A DNA stretch of 64,000 bases from DASRIA01 sp963768885 (GCA_963768885.1 CAVYJN010000007.1:186001-250000), one strand, 5' to 3'. Shown: positions 18,204-29,411, numbered from the stretch's first letter. Program-made: numbers and translations. Notes: generated from the letters alone by a model not told the origin.

Positions 18204-19325
18204 CCTCTGAATGCCTGCCGGAGCCGGTCGAACAGGCGGTCGCCGCCCTTGGACGAGTAGGTCTCCCCGTTGGAGCTCTCCGCGAACCGCTGGAGCAACT
18301 CGCGCTGCTCGTCCGTCAGCCGGCTCGGGATCATCACGTTCAGGACCACGTGGAGGTCGCCGCGGCCGCGGCCGCGCAGCGCCGGCAGGCCACGGCCGCG
18401 CAGCCGCTTGACGGTCGCCGGCTGCGAGCCGGCGTCCAGCTCGATCTGCTCGTCTCCCTCGAGCGTGGGCACCGACACCGTCGGCGCCGAGCGCGGCATC
18501 CGTGAAGGGAACGTCGAGGCGCGTGATGAGGTCGTCGCCGTGGCGCTCGAAGCGGGGATCGGGCTCCACCGCGACGAGCACGTAGAGATCGCCCGCCGGG
18601 CCTCCGAGCGTGCCCGCGTGGCCCTTCCCGCTGAGCCGCACGCGCTGGCCGTCCTCGATGCCCGCCGGGATGTCGACCGAGAGGGCGCTCGACCGCCGCT
18701 CCACCCCGGTGCCCCGGCACACCTCGCACGGCGTCGCCGGGATGCGGCCGTCGCCCCCGCAGCGGTCGCATGCCTGCGTGCGCACGACCTGGCCGAAGAC
18801 GGTGCGGGCCATGCTCTGGAGCTGCCCGGTCCCCTCGCAGCGCGGACACGTCTCGATCGGCGTTCCGGGCTCGGCCCCGTTGCCGTTGCAGCGCGAGCAG
18901 CGGGCCGTGACCTCGAACTCGACGTCCCTGGAGGCACCCGTGAGCACCTCCTCGAGCGTCAGCGAGACCTCGACCGCCGCGTCGCGCCCGCGCTGCGGGC
19001 CGCTGCGGCCCCCGCCGCCGAAGATGTCCCCGCCGCCGAAGAACGCCTGGAAGATGTCGGAGATGTCGTTGAACGACGCGCCCGCCGGCTCCCACCCGCC
19101 GCTGCGCAGGCCCTCGTGGCCGTAGCGGTCGTAGACCGCGCGGCGCTCGGAGTCGCTCAGGACCTCGTAGGCCTCGGCGACCTGCTTGAACTTCTCCTCC
19201 GCCTCCGGGTCGTGGCGGTTGATGTCGGGATGCAGCTCGCGCGCGAGCCCGCGAAACGCCTTCTTGATCTCGTCGTCGCCCGCCTCGCGGCCGACGCCGA
19301 GGACCTCGTAGTAGTCGCGCGGCAC
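18200..19325 (-). CDS. dnaJ: Chaperone protein DnaJ (one insertion)
   Basis: Co-chaperone that stimulates DnaK ATPase and binds unfolded proteins. J domain at residues 1-70, with HPD in LARELHPDINRHDPEAEEKF; a Gly/Phe linker (FFGGGDIFGGGGRSG); the zinc domain with four CxxCxGxG repeats (CSRCNGNG, CPRCEGTG, CDRCGGDG, CEVCRGTG); then C-terminal substrate domains. The frame breaks near 18486; removing one base joins DVPFTDAALGA to VSVPTLEGDEQIELDAGSQP and gives 374 aa, ending RLFDRLRQAFRG. It lies 29 bases downstream of hrcA, so heat-shock control by HrcA is expected, though I see no CIRCE element in the window. Confidence 0.92.
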
Positions 19326-19354
19326 GGGCTAGGCGGGTTCCGCGTGGCCGGAGG

Positions 19355-20377
19355 TCACTCGTAGACCTCCTCGACGAACTCGCTCAGCGCCTGCGCGGCG
19401 GAGCGCACGGAGCCGATCGCCCGCCGGTAGTCCATGCGCACCGGGCCGATCACGCTCACGGCGCCGAGCGTGCGATGCCCGAGTCCGTAGTTGGCTGCCA
19501 CCACGCTCGCGAAGCGCAGCTCGGGGGCCTGGTTCTCCGCGCCGATGCGCAGGTACACGGTCGGCTCGCCGAGCGCGGAGCGCAGCACGGCCAGGAGCGT
19601 CACGCGCCGTTCCAGCATCCGGATCAGGTCGTTCATCTCGGACACGTCGCTGGTGCCCGACAGGAGGCGCGAGGTCCCGTCCACGTAGAGGGTGTCCTCG
19701 ACGGTGTCCGGAAGGTCGGAGAACACGGGCGCGATCGCCTCGAGGAACCCGCGCTCGGTCTTCGACAGCTCGGGGCTCAACAGCCGGCTCTGGAGCGTGA
19801 GCGCGCCGAGGTCGGTGCCCGCGAGCCGCTCGTTCAGATAGCTCGCGGCCCAGTCGGCAAGGCCCGCGTCGACCGGCCGGTCGAACGTGAAGGCCCGCTT
19901 TGTCACGGTCCCCGTCGAGGTGATCAGCACGACCAGCGCGATCTGGGGCTGCAGAAGCAGGACCTCGACGTGGCGGATCGTCGCGGTGTGCAGGGGCGGC
20001 GCCGACACCGCCGCGAGCAGGTCGGTCATCTGCGAGAGCGTGGACGTCGTGAACCGCATCGCGGCATCGACCTCGCGGCGCATGCTCGACAGCTCCACCT
20101 CGAGCCGCATGCCCTCCGGGTCGGGCAGCGGCGCCTCGTGCAGGATCGCGTCCGCGTAGTGGCGGTAGCCGGCGTCGGTGGGGACCCGGCCCGCGGAGGT
20201 GTGCGGGTGGTTGAGGTACCCCAGCTCCTCCAGGGCCGCAAGCTCGTACCGGATCGTCGAGGGGCTCCACCGCATCTCGCCGTGCTGCGACAGCCACTTC
20301 GACGCGACCGGCTGCCCCAGCTCGACGTGCGCCTCCACCACGGCCTGAAGCAGCCTCTCCTGTCGCTCCGTCAGCAT
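19355..20377 (-). CDS. hrcA: Heat-inducible transcription repressor HrcA
   Basis: Repressor of class I heat-shock genes through the CIRCE operator. 340 aa: an N-terminal winged helix (ERQERLLQAVVEAHVELGQP, STIRYELAALEELGYLNHPH, SAGRVPTDAGYRHYAD) followed by the GAF-like and C-terminal domains (LGAVSVIGPVRMDYRRAI at the end). It precedes dnaJ and prmA on the same strand. The short upstream gap contains no TTAGCACTC-type inverted repeat, so autoregulation cannot be shown here. Confidence 0.95.
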   Translation of the reverse strand: MLTERQERLLQAVVEAHVELGQPVASKWLSQHGEMRWSPSTIRYELAALEELGYLNHPHTSAGRVPTDAGYRHYADAILHEAPLPDPEGMRLEVELSSMRREVDAAMRFTTSTLSQMTDLLAAVSAPPLHTATIRHVEVLLLQPQIALVVLITSTGTVTKRAFTFDRPVDAGLADWAASYLNERLAGTDLGALTLQSRLLSPELSKTERGFLEAIAPVFSDLPDTVEDTLYVDGTSRLLSGTSDVSEMNDLIRMLERRVTLLAVLRSALGEPTVYLRIGAENQAPELRFASVVAANYGLGHRTLGAVSVIGPVRMDYRRAIGSVRSAAQALSEFVEEVYE

Positions 20378-20426
20378 GGGGTGAATTGTACGGAGGGCTT
20401 CCGGTGAAGCCCGGCTGCGCTGCGTG

Positions 20427-20828
20427 CTACCGGGGCTCCAGTTCGGCTTCCGCGTTCCGCACGATCTGGTTTCCGCCCTGCTCCGCGACCGTGTCGACGA
20501 TCACGTGGCCGTCCTTCACCTCGCGCACGGTGCCCGTGACCTTGATCTCCTGCTCGGGCACGCCCATGCCGCGGAACTGCACCGACAGTCGCCGCAGCGA
20601 GCGCGGGTCTCCCCCGCCCGCCTGCGTGGCCGCGCGCGCGACCTGCGCCATCGAGTACAGGCCGTGCAGGATGTTCTGGGGAAGGCCGACCGCCTTGGCG
20701 AACTCGGGATCGATGTGGATCGGGTTGAAGTCGCCCGACGCGCCCGCGTAGCGGTGCGGCACGTACTTGTCGGGCGTGACGCTCAGCGCCGGCAGCTCGG
20801 CGCCCGGCTCGAGCTTGGTCTCTGCCAT
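20427..20828 (-). CDS. MaoC-like (R)-specific hydratase/dehydratase, HadB type
   Basis: 133 aa hot-dog-fold protein. It contains the hydratase-2 signature region YAGASGDFNPIHIDPEFAKA with catalytic Asp and His, then ILHGLYSMAQVARAAT. With the preceding gene it forms a two-subunit pair like the HadA/HadB dehydratase of fatty acid or mycolate elongation, where one subunit supplies the active site. This is the catalytically competent partner. ATG start in a TGATG overlap with the upstream subunit. Confidence 0.85.
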   Translation of the reverse strand: MAETKLEPGAELPALSVTPDKYVPHRYAGASGDFNPIHIDPEFAKAVGLPQNILHGLYSMAQVARAATQAGGGDPRSLRRLSVQFRGMGVPEQEIKVTGTVREVKDGHVIVDTVAEQGGNQIVRNAEAELEPR

Positions 20829-21262
20829 CAGCCACCCCTCACGATGTTGGTCCAGGTGCCCTTCACGGTCGTCTGCCCGTCCTGGTTCGTGGACTCCGAC
20901 TCGAACACGTAGAACTTCATGCCCTTCTTGTCGAACACGTCCTTGAGCTGCACCGAGGTCGTGATCGTGTCCCCGGCGCAGACCGGCTCCTGCCACTCGA
21001 ACTGCTGCTCGCCGTGCACCATCAGCATCAGGTTGATCGCCATCTCGGGGTCGAGTATCGCCGGGCCCATCGCGCCGGCGGAGTAGACGACGCAGAACAT
21101 CGGCGGCGCCACGACGCCCCGGAAGCCGGCGGCCTTCGCCGCCTCGGGATCGTGGTGCACGGGGTTCGACTCGCCCACCGCGTTCGCGTACTCGCGGATC
21201 TTCTCGCGCCCCACCTCGTACTCGAAGGGCGGGTAGCGCTTGCCGGTCGGTGCGTCAGCCAC
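20828..21262 (-). CDS. MaoC-like dehydratase partner subunit, HadA type
   Basis: 144 aa. N-terminal dehydratase-type hot-dog domain: PPFEYEVGREKIREYANAVG, ESNPVHHDPEAAKAAGFRG, VVAPPMFCVVYS. These are typical of the FAS1_DH_region/MaoC_dehydratase_N family that pairs with a MaoC protein. GTG start at 21262 chosen because it begins VADAPTGKRYPP; upstream codons run into the stop of the neighbour. A role in type II fatty acid synthesis or acyl-CoA hydration is inferred; the substrate is unknown. Confidence 0.83.
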   Translation of the reverse strand: MADAPTGKRYPPFEYEVGREKIREYANAVGESNPVHHDPEAAKAAGFRGVVAPPMFCVVYSAGAMGPAILDPEMAINLMLMVHGEQQFEWQEPVCAGDTITTSVQLKDVFDKKGMKFYVFESESTNQDGQTTVKGTWTNIVRGG

Positions 21263-21295
21263 GGCGCGGGATTCTAGTGGCCCGGTCCGGGCCAC

Positions 21296-22185
21296 CTAGT
21301 CACGGGCGGCGAAGGTGGGCGCCGGGTCGGTCGCCTCGAACAGGCCCTGGCCGTTCGTGTAGTAGACGCCCGTGCGGGTGACGGCCAGCGAGTCGACTGC
21401 GCCCGGGAAGAGCCGGTCGCTGAACTGCAGCGGCGCGCGCCGCGCCGACAGCCCGCGGCCGGCGAAGAACTCGTTGCGCACGCGGTCCTGCTGGAGCCAG
21501 TAGGTGTGGCGGCCGAACATCGTGGGGTTGGTCACGCGGTAGCTCTCGCCCTCGGCGGCGAACCCCGTCACGAGGATCCGCGACTTCCCCCTGTAGAGGG
21601 ACCGCACCCGGATGAACGTGCGCTCGACGTCGTTCGGCGGGATGTAGAGGTAGGCGACCCCGCTGCCCCGGATGTCGGTCTGCGCGGGGAGACGGGTGTC
21701 GAGCTTTCGCAGGTTGCCCCTGCGCAGCAGGTAGACGCCGTTGCACTCGGTCGAGCCCGAGCGCCCGAAGACGATCGAGCCGATCCAGACCGACGGCGCG
21801 AACTCCGAGCAGGCGTCGCTGGACGCGCCGGGGACCCTTCGCTCGCGGCGGGTCGCGCGGTTGAACTCGTACACGTCGCAGTTGCGCCCGGAGACCCCGG
21901 CGCAGCGCGTGTAGACGATCACCGCCTGCCCGTTCGGGTTCGTGCCGAGGTCGGGGTCGAAGACCCCTCCGGTCTTCGACCTGACCGGCAGGTCGCGCGC
22001 CTTGCCCCGGATCTGGCCGACGAGCTTGGCGCGCCCGTCACGCGCGAGGCGCGACCAGACCAGCTGGCCGTTGTGCGCGCTGACGTTCGTGGCCGTCGGA
22101 TCGCCGACGATCACGCGATCGGCCGCGCTCGCGGGCGCAGCCGGCCACGAGCCACGCCACCGCCATCCCCAAGATCGCCAGCCAT
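21296..22185 (-). CDS. Secreted protein with beta-propeller-like repeats, function unknown (two insertions in signal peptide)
   Basis: The mature part is in one frame: DRVIVGDPTATNVSAHNGQL, followed by repeating strand-turn units (VFDPDLGTNPNGQAVIVYT, YYTNGQGLFEATD) reminiscent of TolB or WD-like propellers. It has four cysteines, perhaps as disulfides. Just upstream lies a signal peptide in shifted frames; removing one base near 22178 and one near 22141 gives MAAILGMAVAWLVAAAP and an ASA-A cleavage site, joined to the mature frame. The resulting length is 295 aa. So I extend the gene to the ATG at 22185. Exported, role unknown; no enzyme motif seen. Confidence 0.68.
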
Positions 22186-22240
22186 CACCCTGCTCACGGC
22201 GCGCACTCTACGTCACCGCGAGCCTCGTCCCCCCACATGC

Positions 22241-22268
22241 CCGGATTTCCCGGCTAAGGGAAATCCGG
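22241..22268 (-). terminator. Terminator of lepA
   Basis: An 11-bp perfect stem (ccggatttccc/gggaaatccgg) with a six-base loop begins 2 bases after the lepA TAA. No U-run follows. Position and strength support termination or 3'-end protection. Confidence 0.65.
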
Positions 22269-22270
22269 AT

Positions 22271-24070
<1,800 letters not shown>

Positions 24071-24111
24071 ATGGTTGAGACGGCGGTCAGCCGGCTCTCC
24101 TGACTTTAGGT

Positions 24112-24126
24112 GGCGGCGAAGCCGCC
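24112..24126 (-). terminator. Short hairpin after murJ
   Basis: A GGCGGC/GCCGCC stem closing a TTC (or cTTCGc) loop between the murJ stop and lepA start. Short and without a T-run, so a weak terminator candidate or lepA leader structure. Confidence 0.35.
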
Positions 24127-24154
24127 TTGATATTCCTACCTAGGGTAGTCGGGC

Positions 24155-25771
24155 TCAGCCGCGGAGCCGCGCGAACTGCTCGCGGAAGAGGGCAGTGATC
24201 TGGTGCGCCTCCGGGACGCGCAACGCCAGCACGAGCGCTGCGTAGACGGCCAGGCCCGCCCCGGACGCGGCCAACACGACCACGATCTGGTCGAGCAGGC
24301 TGTCGCTCAGGCCCGAGAGCCCTTCGCGCACGCCGAAGGCCACCGCGGCCAGCAGGGCGCCGGCGAGCAGGACCCGCACGCCGACGTCGACCGTCCGCAC
24401 CATGTCGAGCCCGCCGAGTTGACCGCGCAGCACGATCGCCAGCGCGACCGTCGTGATCAGCGACACGATCGCGGTGGCCAGCGGGATGCCGCCGATGCCC
24501 ATCGGCTGGTAGAGGATCGCGTCGAGACCGGCGTTGATCCCCAGGTTGGCGAGCGCGATGAACGTCGGCGTCCACGGCCTCTGGAGGCTGAAGAAGGTGC
24601 GGATCAGGATCAGGTTGACGCCCGCGAACGGGAGCGACAGCGCGAAGAAGAAGAGCGCCTCGGACACGAGGTCGGTCTGGGCCGCGTCGAACTCCCCGCG
24701 CTGGTAGATGATGCGCGTGATCGGCTCGCTCAGCACCATCATCAGAGCCGCGCACGGCACGAGCAGCAGCAGCATCTGCCGCGTGCCGCTGCCCTGCACG
24801 TTGCGCAGCCCCTCGGTGTCGCCGCGCGTCGCGAGGCGCGAGAAGGTCGGGAACAGCACCGTGGCGATCGCGACCGCGAAGACTCCCTGGGGGAGCATGT
24901 AGATGCGGAAGGCCTTGTCGATCGCCGCCGGCGCCTCTTCGGAGATCAGCGTGGCGAAGATGCTGTCGACGGAGAGGTTGAAGTTGATCAGCCCGAGCCC
25001 GATCGTGACCGGGAACATCAGCTTCAGCACCCGCATGACCCGCTCGTCGCGCCAGTTGAAGTCGCGCGCGACGCGAAAGCCCGTGCGCCGCAGCCACGGG
25101 AGCGGCAGCAGGAGCTGGACGAGCGTCCCGATCAGCACGCCGATCGCGTACGCGTAGATGCGGTCGTCGCCCTCGAACTGCGGCACCAGCACGATCAGCG
25201 TCGCGATGATCGCGAGGTTCCACGCGAGCGGTGCGAGCGCCGGGACCGCGAACTGGTCGAAGCTGTTGAGGACCCCCACCACGAGGCCCGAGAGCCCGAG
25301 CATCAGGACGATCGGGAACAGCAGCTGCGCGAGGTTGATGGTCAGGTCCGTGAGCTGCTCGTCGAAGCCCGGGGCGAACAGCGGCATGATCACCGGCGCC
25401 GCGAGCACGAACAGGCCGGTCAGCACCCCGAGCGACGCCGAGATCACGAACAGCAGCCCGGACGCGACGCGGAACGCCTCGTGGCGGTTGCGGCGCTCGA
25501 GCTGCTCCGTGAACACCGGGACGAAGGCGGCCTGCAGCGCCGCGTCGGCGAACAGGCTGCGCACCAGGTTCGGGACCTGGAAGGCGATCGTGAACGCGCT
25601 CATCGGCCCCTTCACGCCGAAGTAGCCGGCCGCGACGATCTCCCGGACGAGGCCCGCGATCCGCGAGAGGGCGGTGGCGAACGAGAAGAACGCAGTCGAG
25701 ACCGCGAGGCGCCCCGCGCGCGGCTCCGGCGCGGGCTCGGGCGCAGGCTCGGCCACGGAATCGCGCGTCAC
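24155..25771 (-). CDS. murJ: Lipid II flippase MurJ (MviN family)
   Basis: Multi-pass membrane protein (about 538 aa from the GTG at 25771; another GTG at 25798 is possible) that flips lipid II for peptidoglycan synthesis. About 14 hydrophobic helices. Conserved MVF features include an opening ALSRIAGLVREIVAAGYFG, then VPNLVRSLFADAALQAAFVP, the central NFNLSVDSIFATLISEE, and RIYMLPQGVFAVAIATVLFP. The N terminus before the first helix is Pro/Glu/Ala-rich (AEPAPEPAPEPR). Divergent from rpsT, sharing a short promoter region. Confidence 0.93.
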   Translation of the reverse strand: MTRDSVAEPAPEPAPEPRAGRLAVSTAFFSFATALSRIAGLVREIVAAGYFGVKGPMSAFTIAFQVPNLVRSLFADAALQAAFVPVFTEQLERRNRHEAFRVASGLLFVISASLGVLTGLFVLAAPVIMPLFAPGFDEQLTDLTINLAQLLFPIVLMLGLSGLVVGVLNSFDQFAVPALAPLAWNLAIIATLIVLVPQFEGDDRIYAYAIGVLIGTLVQLLLPLPWLRRTGFRVARDFNWRDERVMRVLKLMFPVTIGLGLINFNLSVDSIFATLISEEAPAAIDKAFRIYMLPQGVFAVAIATVLFPTFSRLATRGDTEGLRNVQGSGTRQMLLLLVPCAALMMVLSEPITRIIYQRGEFDAAQTDLVSEALFFFALSLPFAGVNLILIRTFFSLQRPWTPTFIALANLGINAGLDAILYQPMGIGGIPLATAIVSLITTVALAIVLRGQLGGLDMVRTVDVGVRVLLAGALLAAVAFGVREGLSGLSDSLLDQIVVVLAASGAGLAVYAALVLALRVPEAHQITALFREQFARLRG

Positions 25772-25800
25772 GGCGCGGCCGGCGCCGCCCGGCCCCACCC

Positions 25801-25826
25801 GGTGGGTAACGACCCACCGCTATACT
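25801..25826 (+). promoter_or_regulatory. Palindrome and TATACT -10 box of rpsT
   Basis: GGTGGGT-AACG-ACCCACC, a perfect 7-bp inverted repeat at 25801-25818, sits directly before TATACT at 25821-25826. TATACT lies 11 bases before the rpsT GTG, so a start point about 7 bases downstream would leave a leader of only some 5 bases. The palindrome occupies the -20 to -35 zone and could be an operator; it also overlaps the upstream end of murJ. Confidence 0.5.
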
Positions 25827-25837
25827 TCGCCGCCGCC

Positions 25838-26104
25838 GTGGCCAACATCAAGTCCCAAGAAAAACGCATTCACCGGTCAGAGCGCGAGCGGATCGAGAAC
25901 CGCCGGCGCACTTCGACCGTGAAGACCTATTTCCGCCGCCTCGAGGCGGCCGTGCAGGCCGGCGACAACGATGCCATCGAGACCGAGCACCGCGCGCTCG
26001 TCTCGACGATCGACAAGGCCGCCGAGCACGGCGCGCTGCATCGCAACAACGCGGCGCGCAAGAAGTCGCGCGCGGCGCGGATCCGCGCCGGCGCCGGCGC
26101 CTGA
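25838..26104 (+). CDS. rpsT: 30S ribosomal protein S20
   Basis: Primary 16S rRNA-binding protein, 88 aa. It begins VANIKSQEKRIHRSERER (GTG start), with the typical Lys/Arg-rich helices STVKTYFRRLEAAV and HGALHRNNAARKKSRAARIR. There is no Shine-Dalgarno sequence upstream of the GTG, which agrees with the leaderless or near-leaderless promoter geometry. It stands divergent from murJ and convergent with holA. Confidence 0.95.
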   Translation: MANIKSQEKRIHRSERERIENRRRTSTVKTYFRRLEAAVQAGDNDAIETEHRALVSTIDKAAEHGALHRNNAARKKSRAARIRAGAGA

Positions 26105-26119
26105 GCCCCACCCGCTCCG

Positions 26120-27079
26120 TCAAGCCGCGAGCGTGAGCGTCAGCGCCGTGTCGATGTCGCGGTTGCCACCGCCCCTGATCGCGTAGTCGAGGTCGGCCAG
26201 CCCCGCGGCGATCTGCTCGAGGCGCTCGCCGTCGAGCTTGCGCGCCTGGGAGAGGATCTTCTTCGCCTTCCAATCCGGGCCCCGGTACCGCGCCGCGAAG
26301 TCCTGGGCGGACCCGCCCGCCTCCACCACGGCCCAGGCGAGGCGCATCTCGTGCGTACGGCTCAGCATCGCGTACAGGATCCGCATGATGTCCTCGCCAC
26401 GGTTACGCAGGTCTTCCGCGAGCGCGAACGCGAGCGCCCGGTCGCCCTCGATCACGGCATCCGCCAGCTCGTAGGCCTGCGCCTCGACGTCGGACGCGGT
26501 CAGCTGCTCCACGACCTCGCTGTTGACGCGTCCCCCCTCCGGCGCGTAGCAGGCGATCTTCTCCAGCTCGCGCATCAGGCGCCGCTGGTCGGCGCCCACG
26601 CGCTCGACGAGCGCCCGCGCGGCCTCGGCGTCGACGGCGAGGCCCACCTCCTTGCCGCGCTCCGCGATCCAGCGGGGCAGGCTGCCGGCCCTCGGCGCGG
26701 CGCATTCCGTGACCTCGCCGCCCGCCTTCTGGACCGCCTTCAGCAGCTTTGCGGGCGGGGACCACTTCTTCGGGGGCTCGCGGGTCCCGATCAGGACCAC
26801 GACCGTCTCCGGCGGCGGCGAAGCGAGCGCCGCGACCAACGACGCGACGTCCTTGTCCTTCCAGCGCTCGACGGCGTCCACGACGATGTAGCGGCGCCCC
26901 ATGGACAGCGTCAGCGAGGAGAGCGCCGTCGCGACCGCCTCGCCCGAGTCCTGCTCTGCGCTCATCAGCTCGAGGGACGCCTCCTCGCGCGCAGCGCGCT
27001 CGCGCACGCGGGCGCGCCAGGCGTCGAGCTTCACGTCGTCGTCGCCGTGGATCAGGTATGCGGGCTTGAGGTCGGCCAT
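26120..27079 (-). CDS. holA: DNA polymerase III subunit delta
   Basis: Clamp-loader subunit that opens the beta sliding clamp. 319 aa: PAYLIHGDDDVKLDAWRARV at the start, then ELEKIACYAPEGGRVNSEVV and the collar-domain helices DWKAKKILSQARKLDGERLE, all characteristic of HolA. The ATG at 27079 (MADLKPAYLIHGDD) is chosen over longer starts because the preceding codons are Gly/Cys/Ser-rich and unconserved. Downstream of comEC in the common comEA-comEC-holA arrangement. Confidence 0.93.
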   Translation of the reverse strand: MADLKPAYLIHGDDDVKLDAWRARVRERAAREEASLELMSAEQDSGEAVATALSSLTLSMGRRYIVVDAVERWKDKDVASLVAALASPPPETVVVLIGTREPPKKWSPPAKLLKAVQKAGGEVTECAAPRAGSLPRWIAERGKEVGLAVDAEAARALVERVGADQRRLMRELEKIACYAPEGGRVNSEVVEQLTASDVEAQAYELADAVIEGDRALAFALAEDLRNRGEDIMRILYAMLSRTHEMRLAWAVVEAGGSAQDFAARYRGPDWKAKKILSQARKLDGERLEQIAAGLADLDYAIRGGGNRDIDTALTLTLAA

Positions 27080-27119
27080 CCCGCCGAGGATACCCAACGA
27101 ACGGGAGCACTCCGTGGCG

Positions 27120-29411
27120 CTACCCGCCCCGCTCGACCCGCACCCGCCCACCTTCGAGCGTCACGGTCACGTCGCCGTCGCGGTCGGTGCGCAGAACGCT
27201 CGGGACCGCCGCCCTGAGCGCGCCGACCGTGTCCGGATGCGGATGGCCGAAGCGGTTGTGGCGGCCGACCTCGATCACGGCCAGCTCGGGTCGCAGGCGC
27301 GCGAGCAGGCGCGCCAGGCCCTCGTCGGCGCTGCCGTGGTGGGCGACCTTGATCGCCTCCACGTCGGGGAGCGGGAGCGCACCGGTCACCTCGCTCTCGG
27401 CGTCGGCCGGCAGGAACAGGTCGAAACCACGATAGGAGGCGAGCACCACGGTGGCGCGCAGGTTCGGGTCCTCCGCGGCCGTCGCGCGGTCGGCGGCGTG
27501 GACCACGCGCAGCAGCAGCCCGCGCCCGACGCGCAGGCGCTGCCCTGCGCGTGCGGGGACCACGTCGACGCCCCGGGCGCGCGCCGTCGCGAGGATCCTC
27601 CGGTGCTCGGTGCCGTCGTCGGGGAGACCGCCGTCGAGCAGGGTGCGCACCCGCAGCGATTCGAGCACCTCGGCCAGGCCGCCTTGATGGTCCTCCTGCG
27701 CGTGCGTCAGCACGGCGAGGTCGACCGTTTCGACGCCGCGATCGCGCAACTTGCGCGCGACGCCGGACCCGGGCGGGCCGGCGTCGACGAGCACCGTTCC
27801 GCCGCCGGGCGACTGGAGCAGGGTCGCGTCGCCCTGCCCCACGTCGAGGAACACGGCGCGGAAGTGATGCGGCGGGCCGGGCGGCGCGGCGAGCGCGAGC
27901 AGCGCCGCGCACGACGCGGCGAGCGCAGCCGCGGCGCGGGGGCCGCGCGCCAGCCGCGCGCCGACCCACAGCAAGGCGCTTCCCCCGGCATAGGTCGCGG
28001 CGAGCGCCGCCGGCGAGCCGATCCGGAGCTCGAGCGTGGAGCCCGGGAGGGTCGCCCCCCAGTGCGCCACCGCGGCCACGTGCGCGAGGCAGAATGCGTT
28101 CAGGGCGTTCAGCAGCGCGGCCGGCTGGAGCGCGACCTGGCCCGCGGCGGCGCTCAGCATGCCCAGCCACATCACCGGGGCGACGGCGGGCAGCGCCACG
28201 AGGTTGGCGGGCAGCGCCGCGAGCGAGACCCGGTCGAACTGGAATGCCATCAGCGGCGCGGTCGCGAGCGTCGCGGCGACGGTCAGCGCGGCGGCGCCGC
28301 GCAGCGGCTCCGGCACGGGCGCCAGGGCACGTCCGATCGGCCGCGCGAGCGCGAAGATCCCCACGACCGCCGCGAAGCTGAGCTGCCACCCCACGTCCCG
28401 CCAGGCGAGCGGGTCGAGCGCGAGCGTCACGACACAGGCGGCGAGCAGCCCGTACCAGCGCGATGCCGGGCGGCCCGCCAGTGCCGCAAGCGTGCCCGCG
28501 ACGCCCATCGCGCCCGCGCGCACGATCGACGGCCCCGCGCCGGTGAGCGGCACGTACAGCGCGATCAGGCCGGCGACGGCCCACAGTCGCGAACCGCGCG
28601 ACAGCCCGAGCGCGCCGAGCAGCGGCCACGCGAGCACCGCGAGCAGCGTGACGTTCTGGCCACTGACCGCGAGTAGGTGCGCGAGCCCGGAGCGCTTGAA
28701 CTCCTCCGCCATCGCGTCCGGGATGTCCTCGTCGGCGCCCAGCACCATCCCGCGCGCGAGCGCCCCGCGCGGCTCGCCGAGGCCGGCCGCGACCCCGTCC
28801 TCCGCCCGCCGCCGGACCGCGTCGAGCATCCCCGTGAGTCCTCCCCGCCGGCGGCCCGTCGGCCGCACGCGCTCGGCGTGGAGCACGACGCGCACGCCCG
28901 CGCGGCGCAGGTACTCCGCGTAACCCGACTCCTCGGCCGCGCGGCCGGGCAGGGCGAGCTCACCGGCGGCCTCGACCTCGTCGCCGATCGACGGCTCGGT
29001 CCGGAGCCGCCCGCGGGAGCGCACCTGCACGAGCCCGCCGCTGCGACGCCAGCCACGGCGCCCGCGGACCATCGTCACCCGCACCCGGAGCCGCGCGCCG
29101 AAGGACTCGCGCTCGCGGCGGACCACGTGGCCGCGCACGACCACCACCGAGCCCGCCTCGGCCACGAGCGGCGAGCGCTGGATCGCTGCGAGCCGCGCCC
29201 CGCCGATCCATGCCCCGGCCGGCGGCAGGAGCACGACGGCGACGAGCATCGCGACCGGCGCCGGCCGCGCGACGGTTACGAGCACGACGGCCGCGCAGGC
29301 ACCTGCCGCGAGCGCCCATGGCACGCGCCCCGCGAGCAGCATCCCAACGGCCAGCGCGGCAAGGGCAACGTGCCGCGGATGACGCGCGAGCGTCCCCGGT
29401 GGCCTGTCCAC
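27120..29411 (-). CDS. comEC: ComEC/Rec2 family DNA-uptake membrane protein
   Basis: Channel for entry of single-stranded DNA in natural transformation. 763 aa: several N-terminal helices, a soluble DUF4131-type region (VVVRGHVVRRERESFGARLR), the competence domain (AVSGQNVTLLAVLAWPLLGA), more helices, and a C-terminal metallo-beta-lactamase domain (VFLDVGQGDATLLQSPGGGT, LTHAQEDHQGGLAEVLES). In that domain the usual HxHxDH motif appears as HAQEDH, retaining the key His, Asp and His. The start overlaps the vicinity of the comEA stop (7-base gap). Whether the strain is transformable cannot be judged without pilin and comF genes. Confidence 0.92.
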   Translation of the reverse strand: MDRPPGTLARHPRHVALAALAVGMLLAGRVPWALAAGACAAVVLVTVARPAPVAMLVAVVLLPPAGAWIGGARLAAIQRSPLVAEAGSVVVVRGHVVRRERESFGARLRVRVTMVRGRRGWRRSGGLVQVRSRGRLRTEPSIGDEVEAAGELALPGRAAEESGYAEYLRRAGVRVVLHAERVRPTGRRRGGLTGMLDAVRRRAEDGVAAGLGEPRGALARGMVLGADEDIPDAMAEEFKRSGLAHLLAVSGQNVTLLAVLAWPLLGALGLSRGSRLWAVAGLIALYVPLTGAGPSIVRAGAMGVAGTLAALAGRPASRWYGLLAACVVTLALDPLAWRDVGWQLSFAAVVGIFALARPIGRALAPVPEPLRGAAALTVAATLATAPLMAFQFDRVSLAALPANLVALPAVAPVMWLGMLSAAAGQVALQPAALLNALNAFCLAHVAAVAHWGATLPGSTLELRIGSPAALAATYAGGSALLWVGARLARGPRAAAALAASCAALLALAAPPGPPHHFRAVFLDVGQGDATLLQSPGGGTVLVDAGPPGSGVARKLRDRGVETVDLAVLTHAQEDHQGGLAEVLESLRVRTLLDGGLPDDGTEHRRILATARARGVDVVPARAGQRLRVGRGLLLRVVHAADRATAAEDPNLRATVVLASYRGFDLFLPADAESEVTGALPLPDVEAIKVAHHGSADEGLARLLARLRPELAVIEVGRHNRFGHPHPDTVGALRAAVPSVLRTDRDGDVTVTLEGGRVRVERGG

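Noticed and set aside
20378..20426. CIRCE operator upstream of hrcA
   Set aside because: No TTAGCACTC inverted repeat or near match in the gap.
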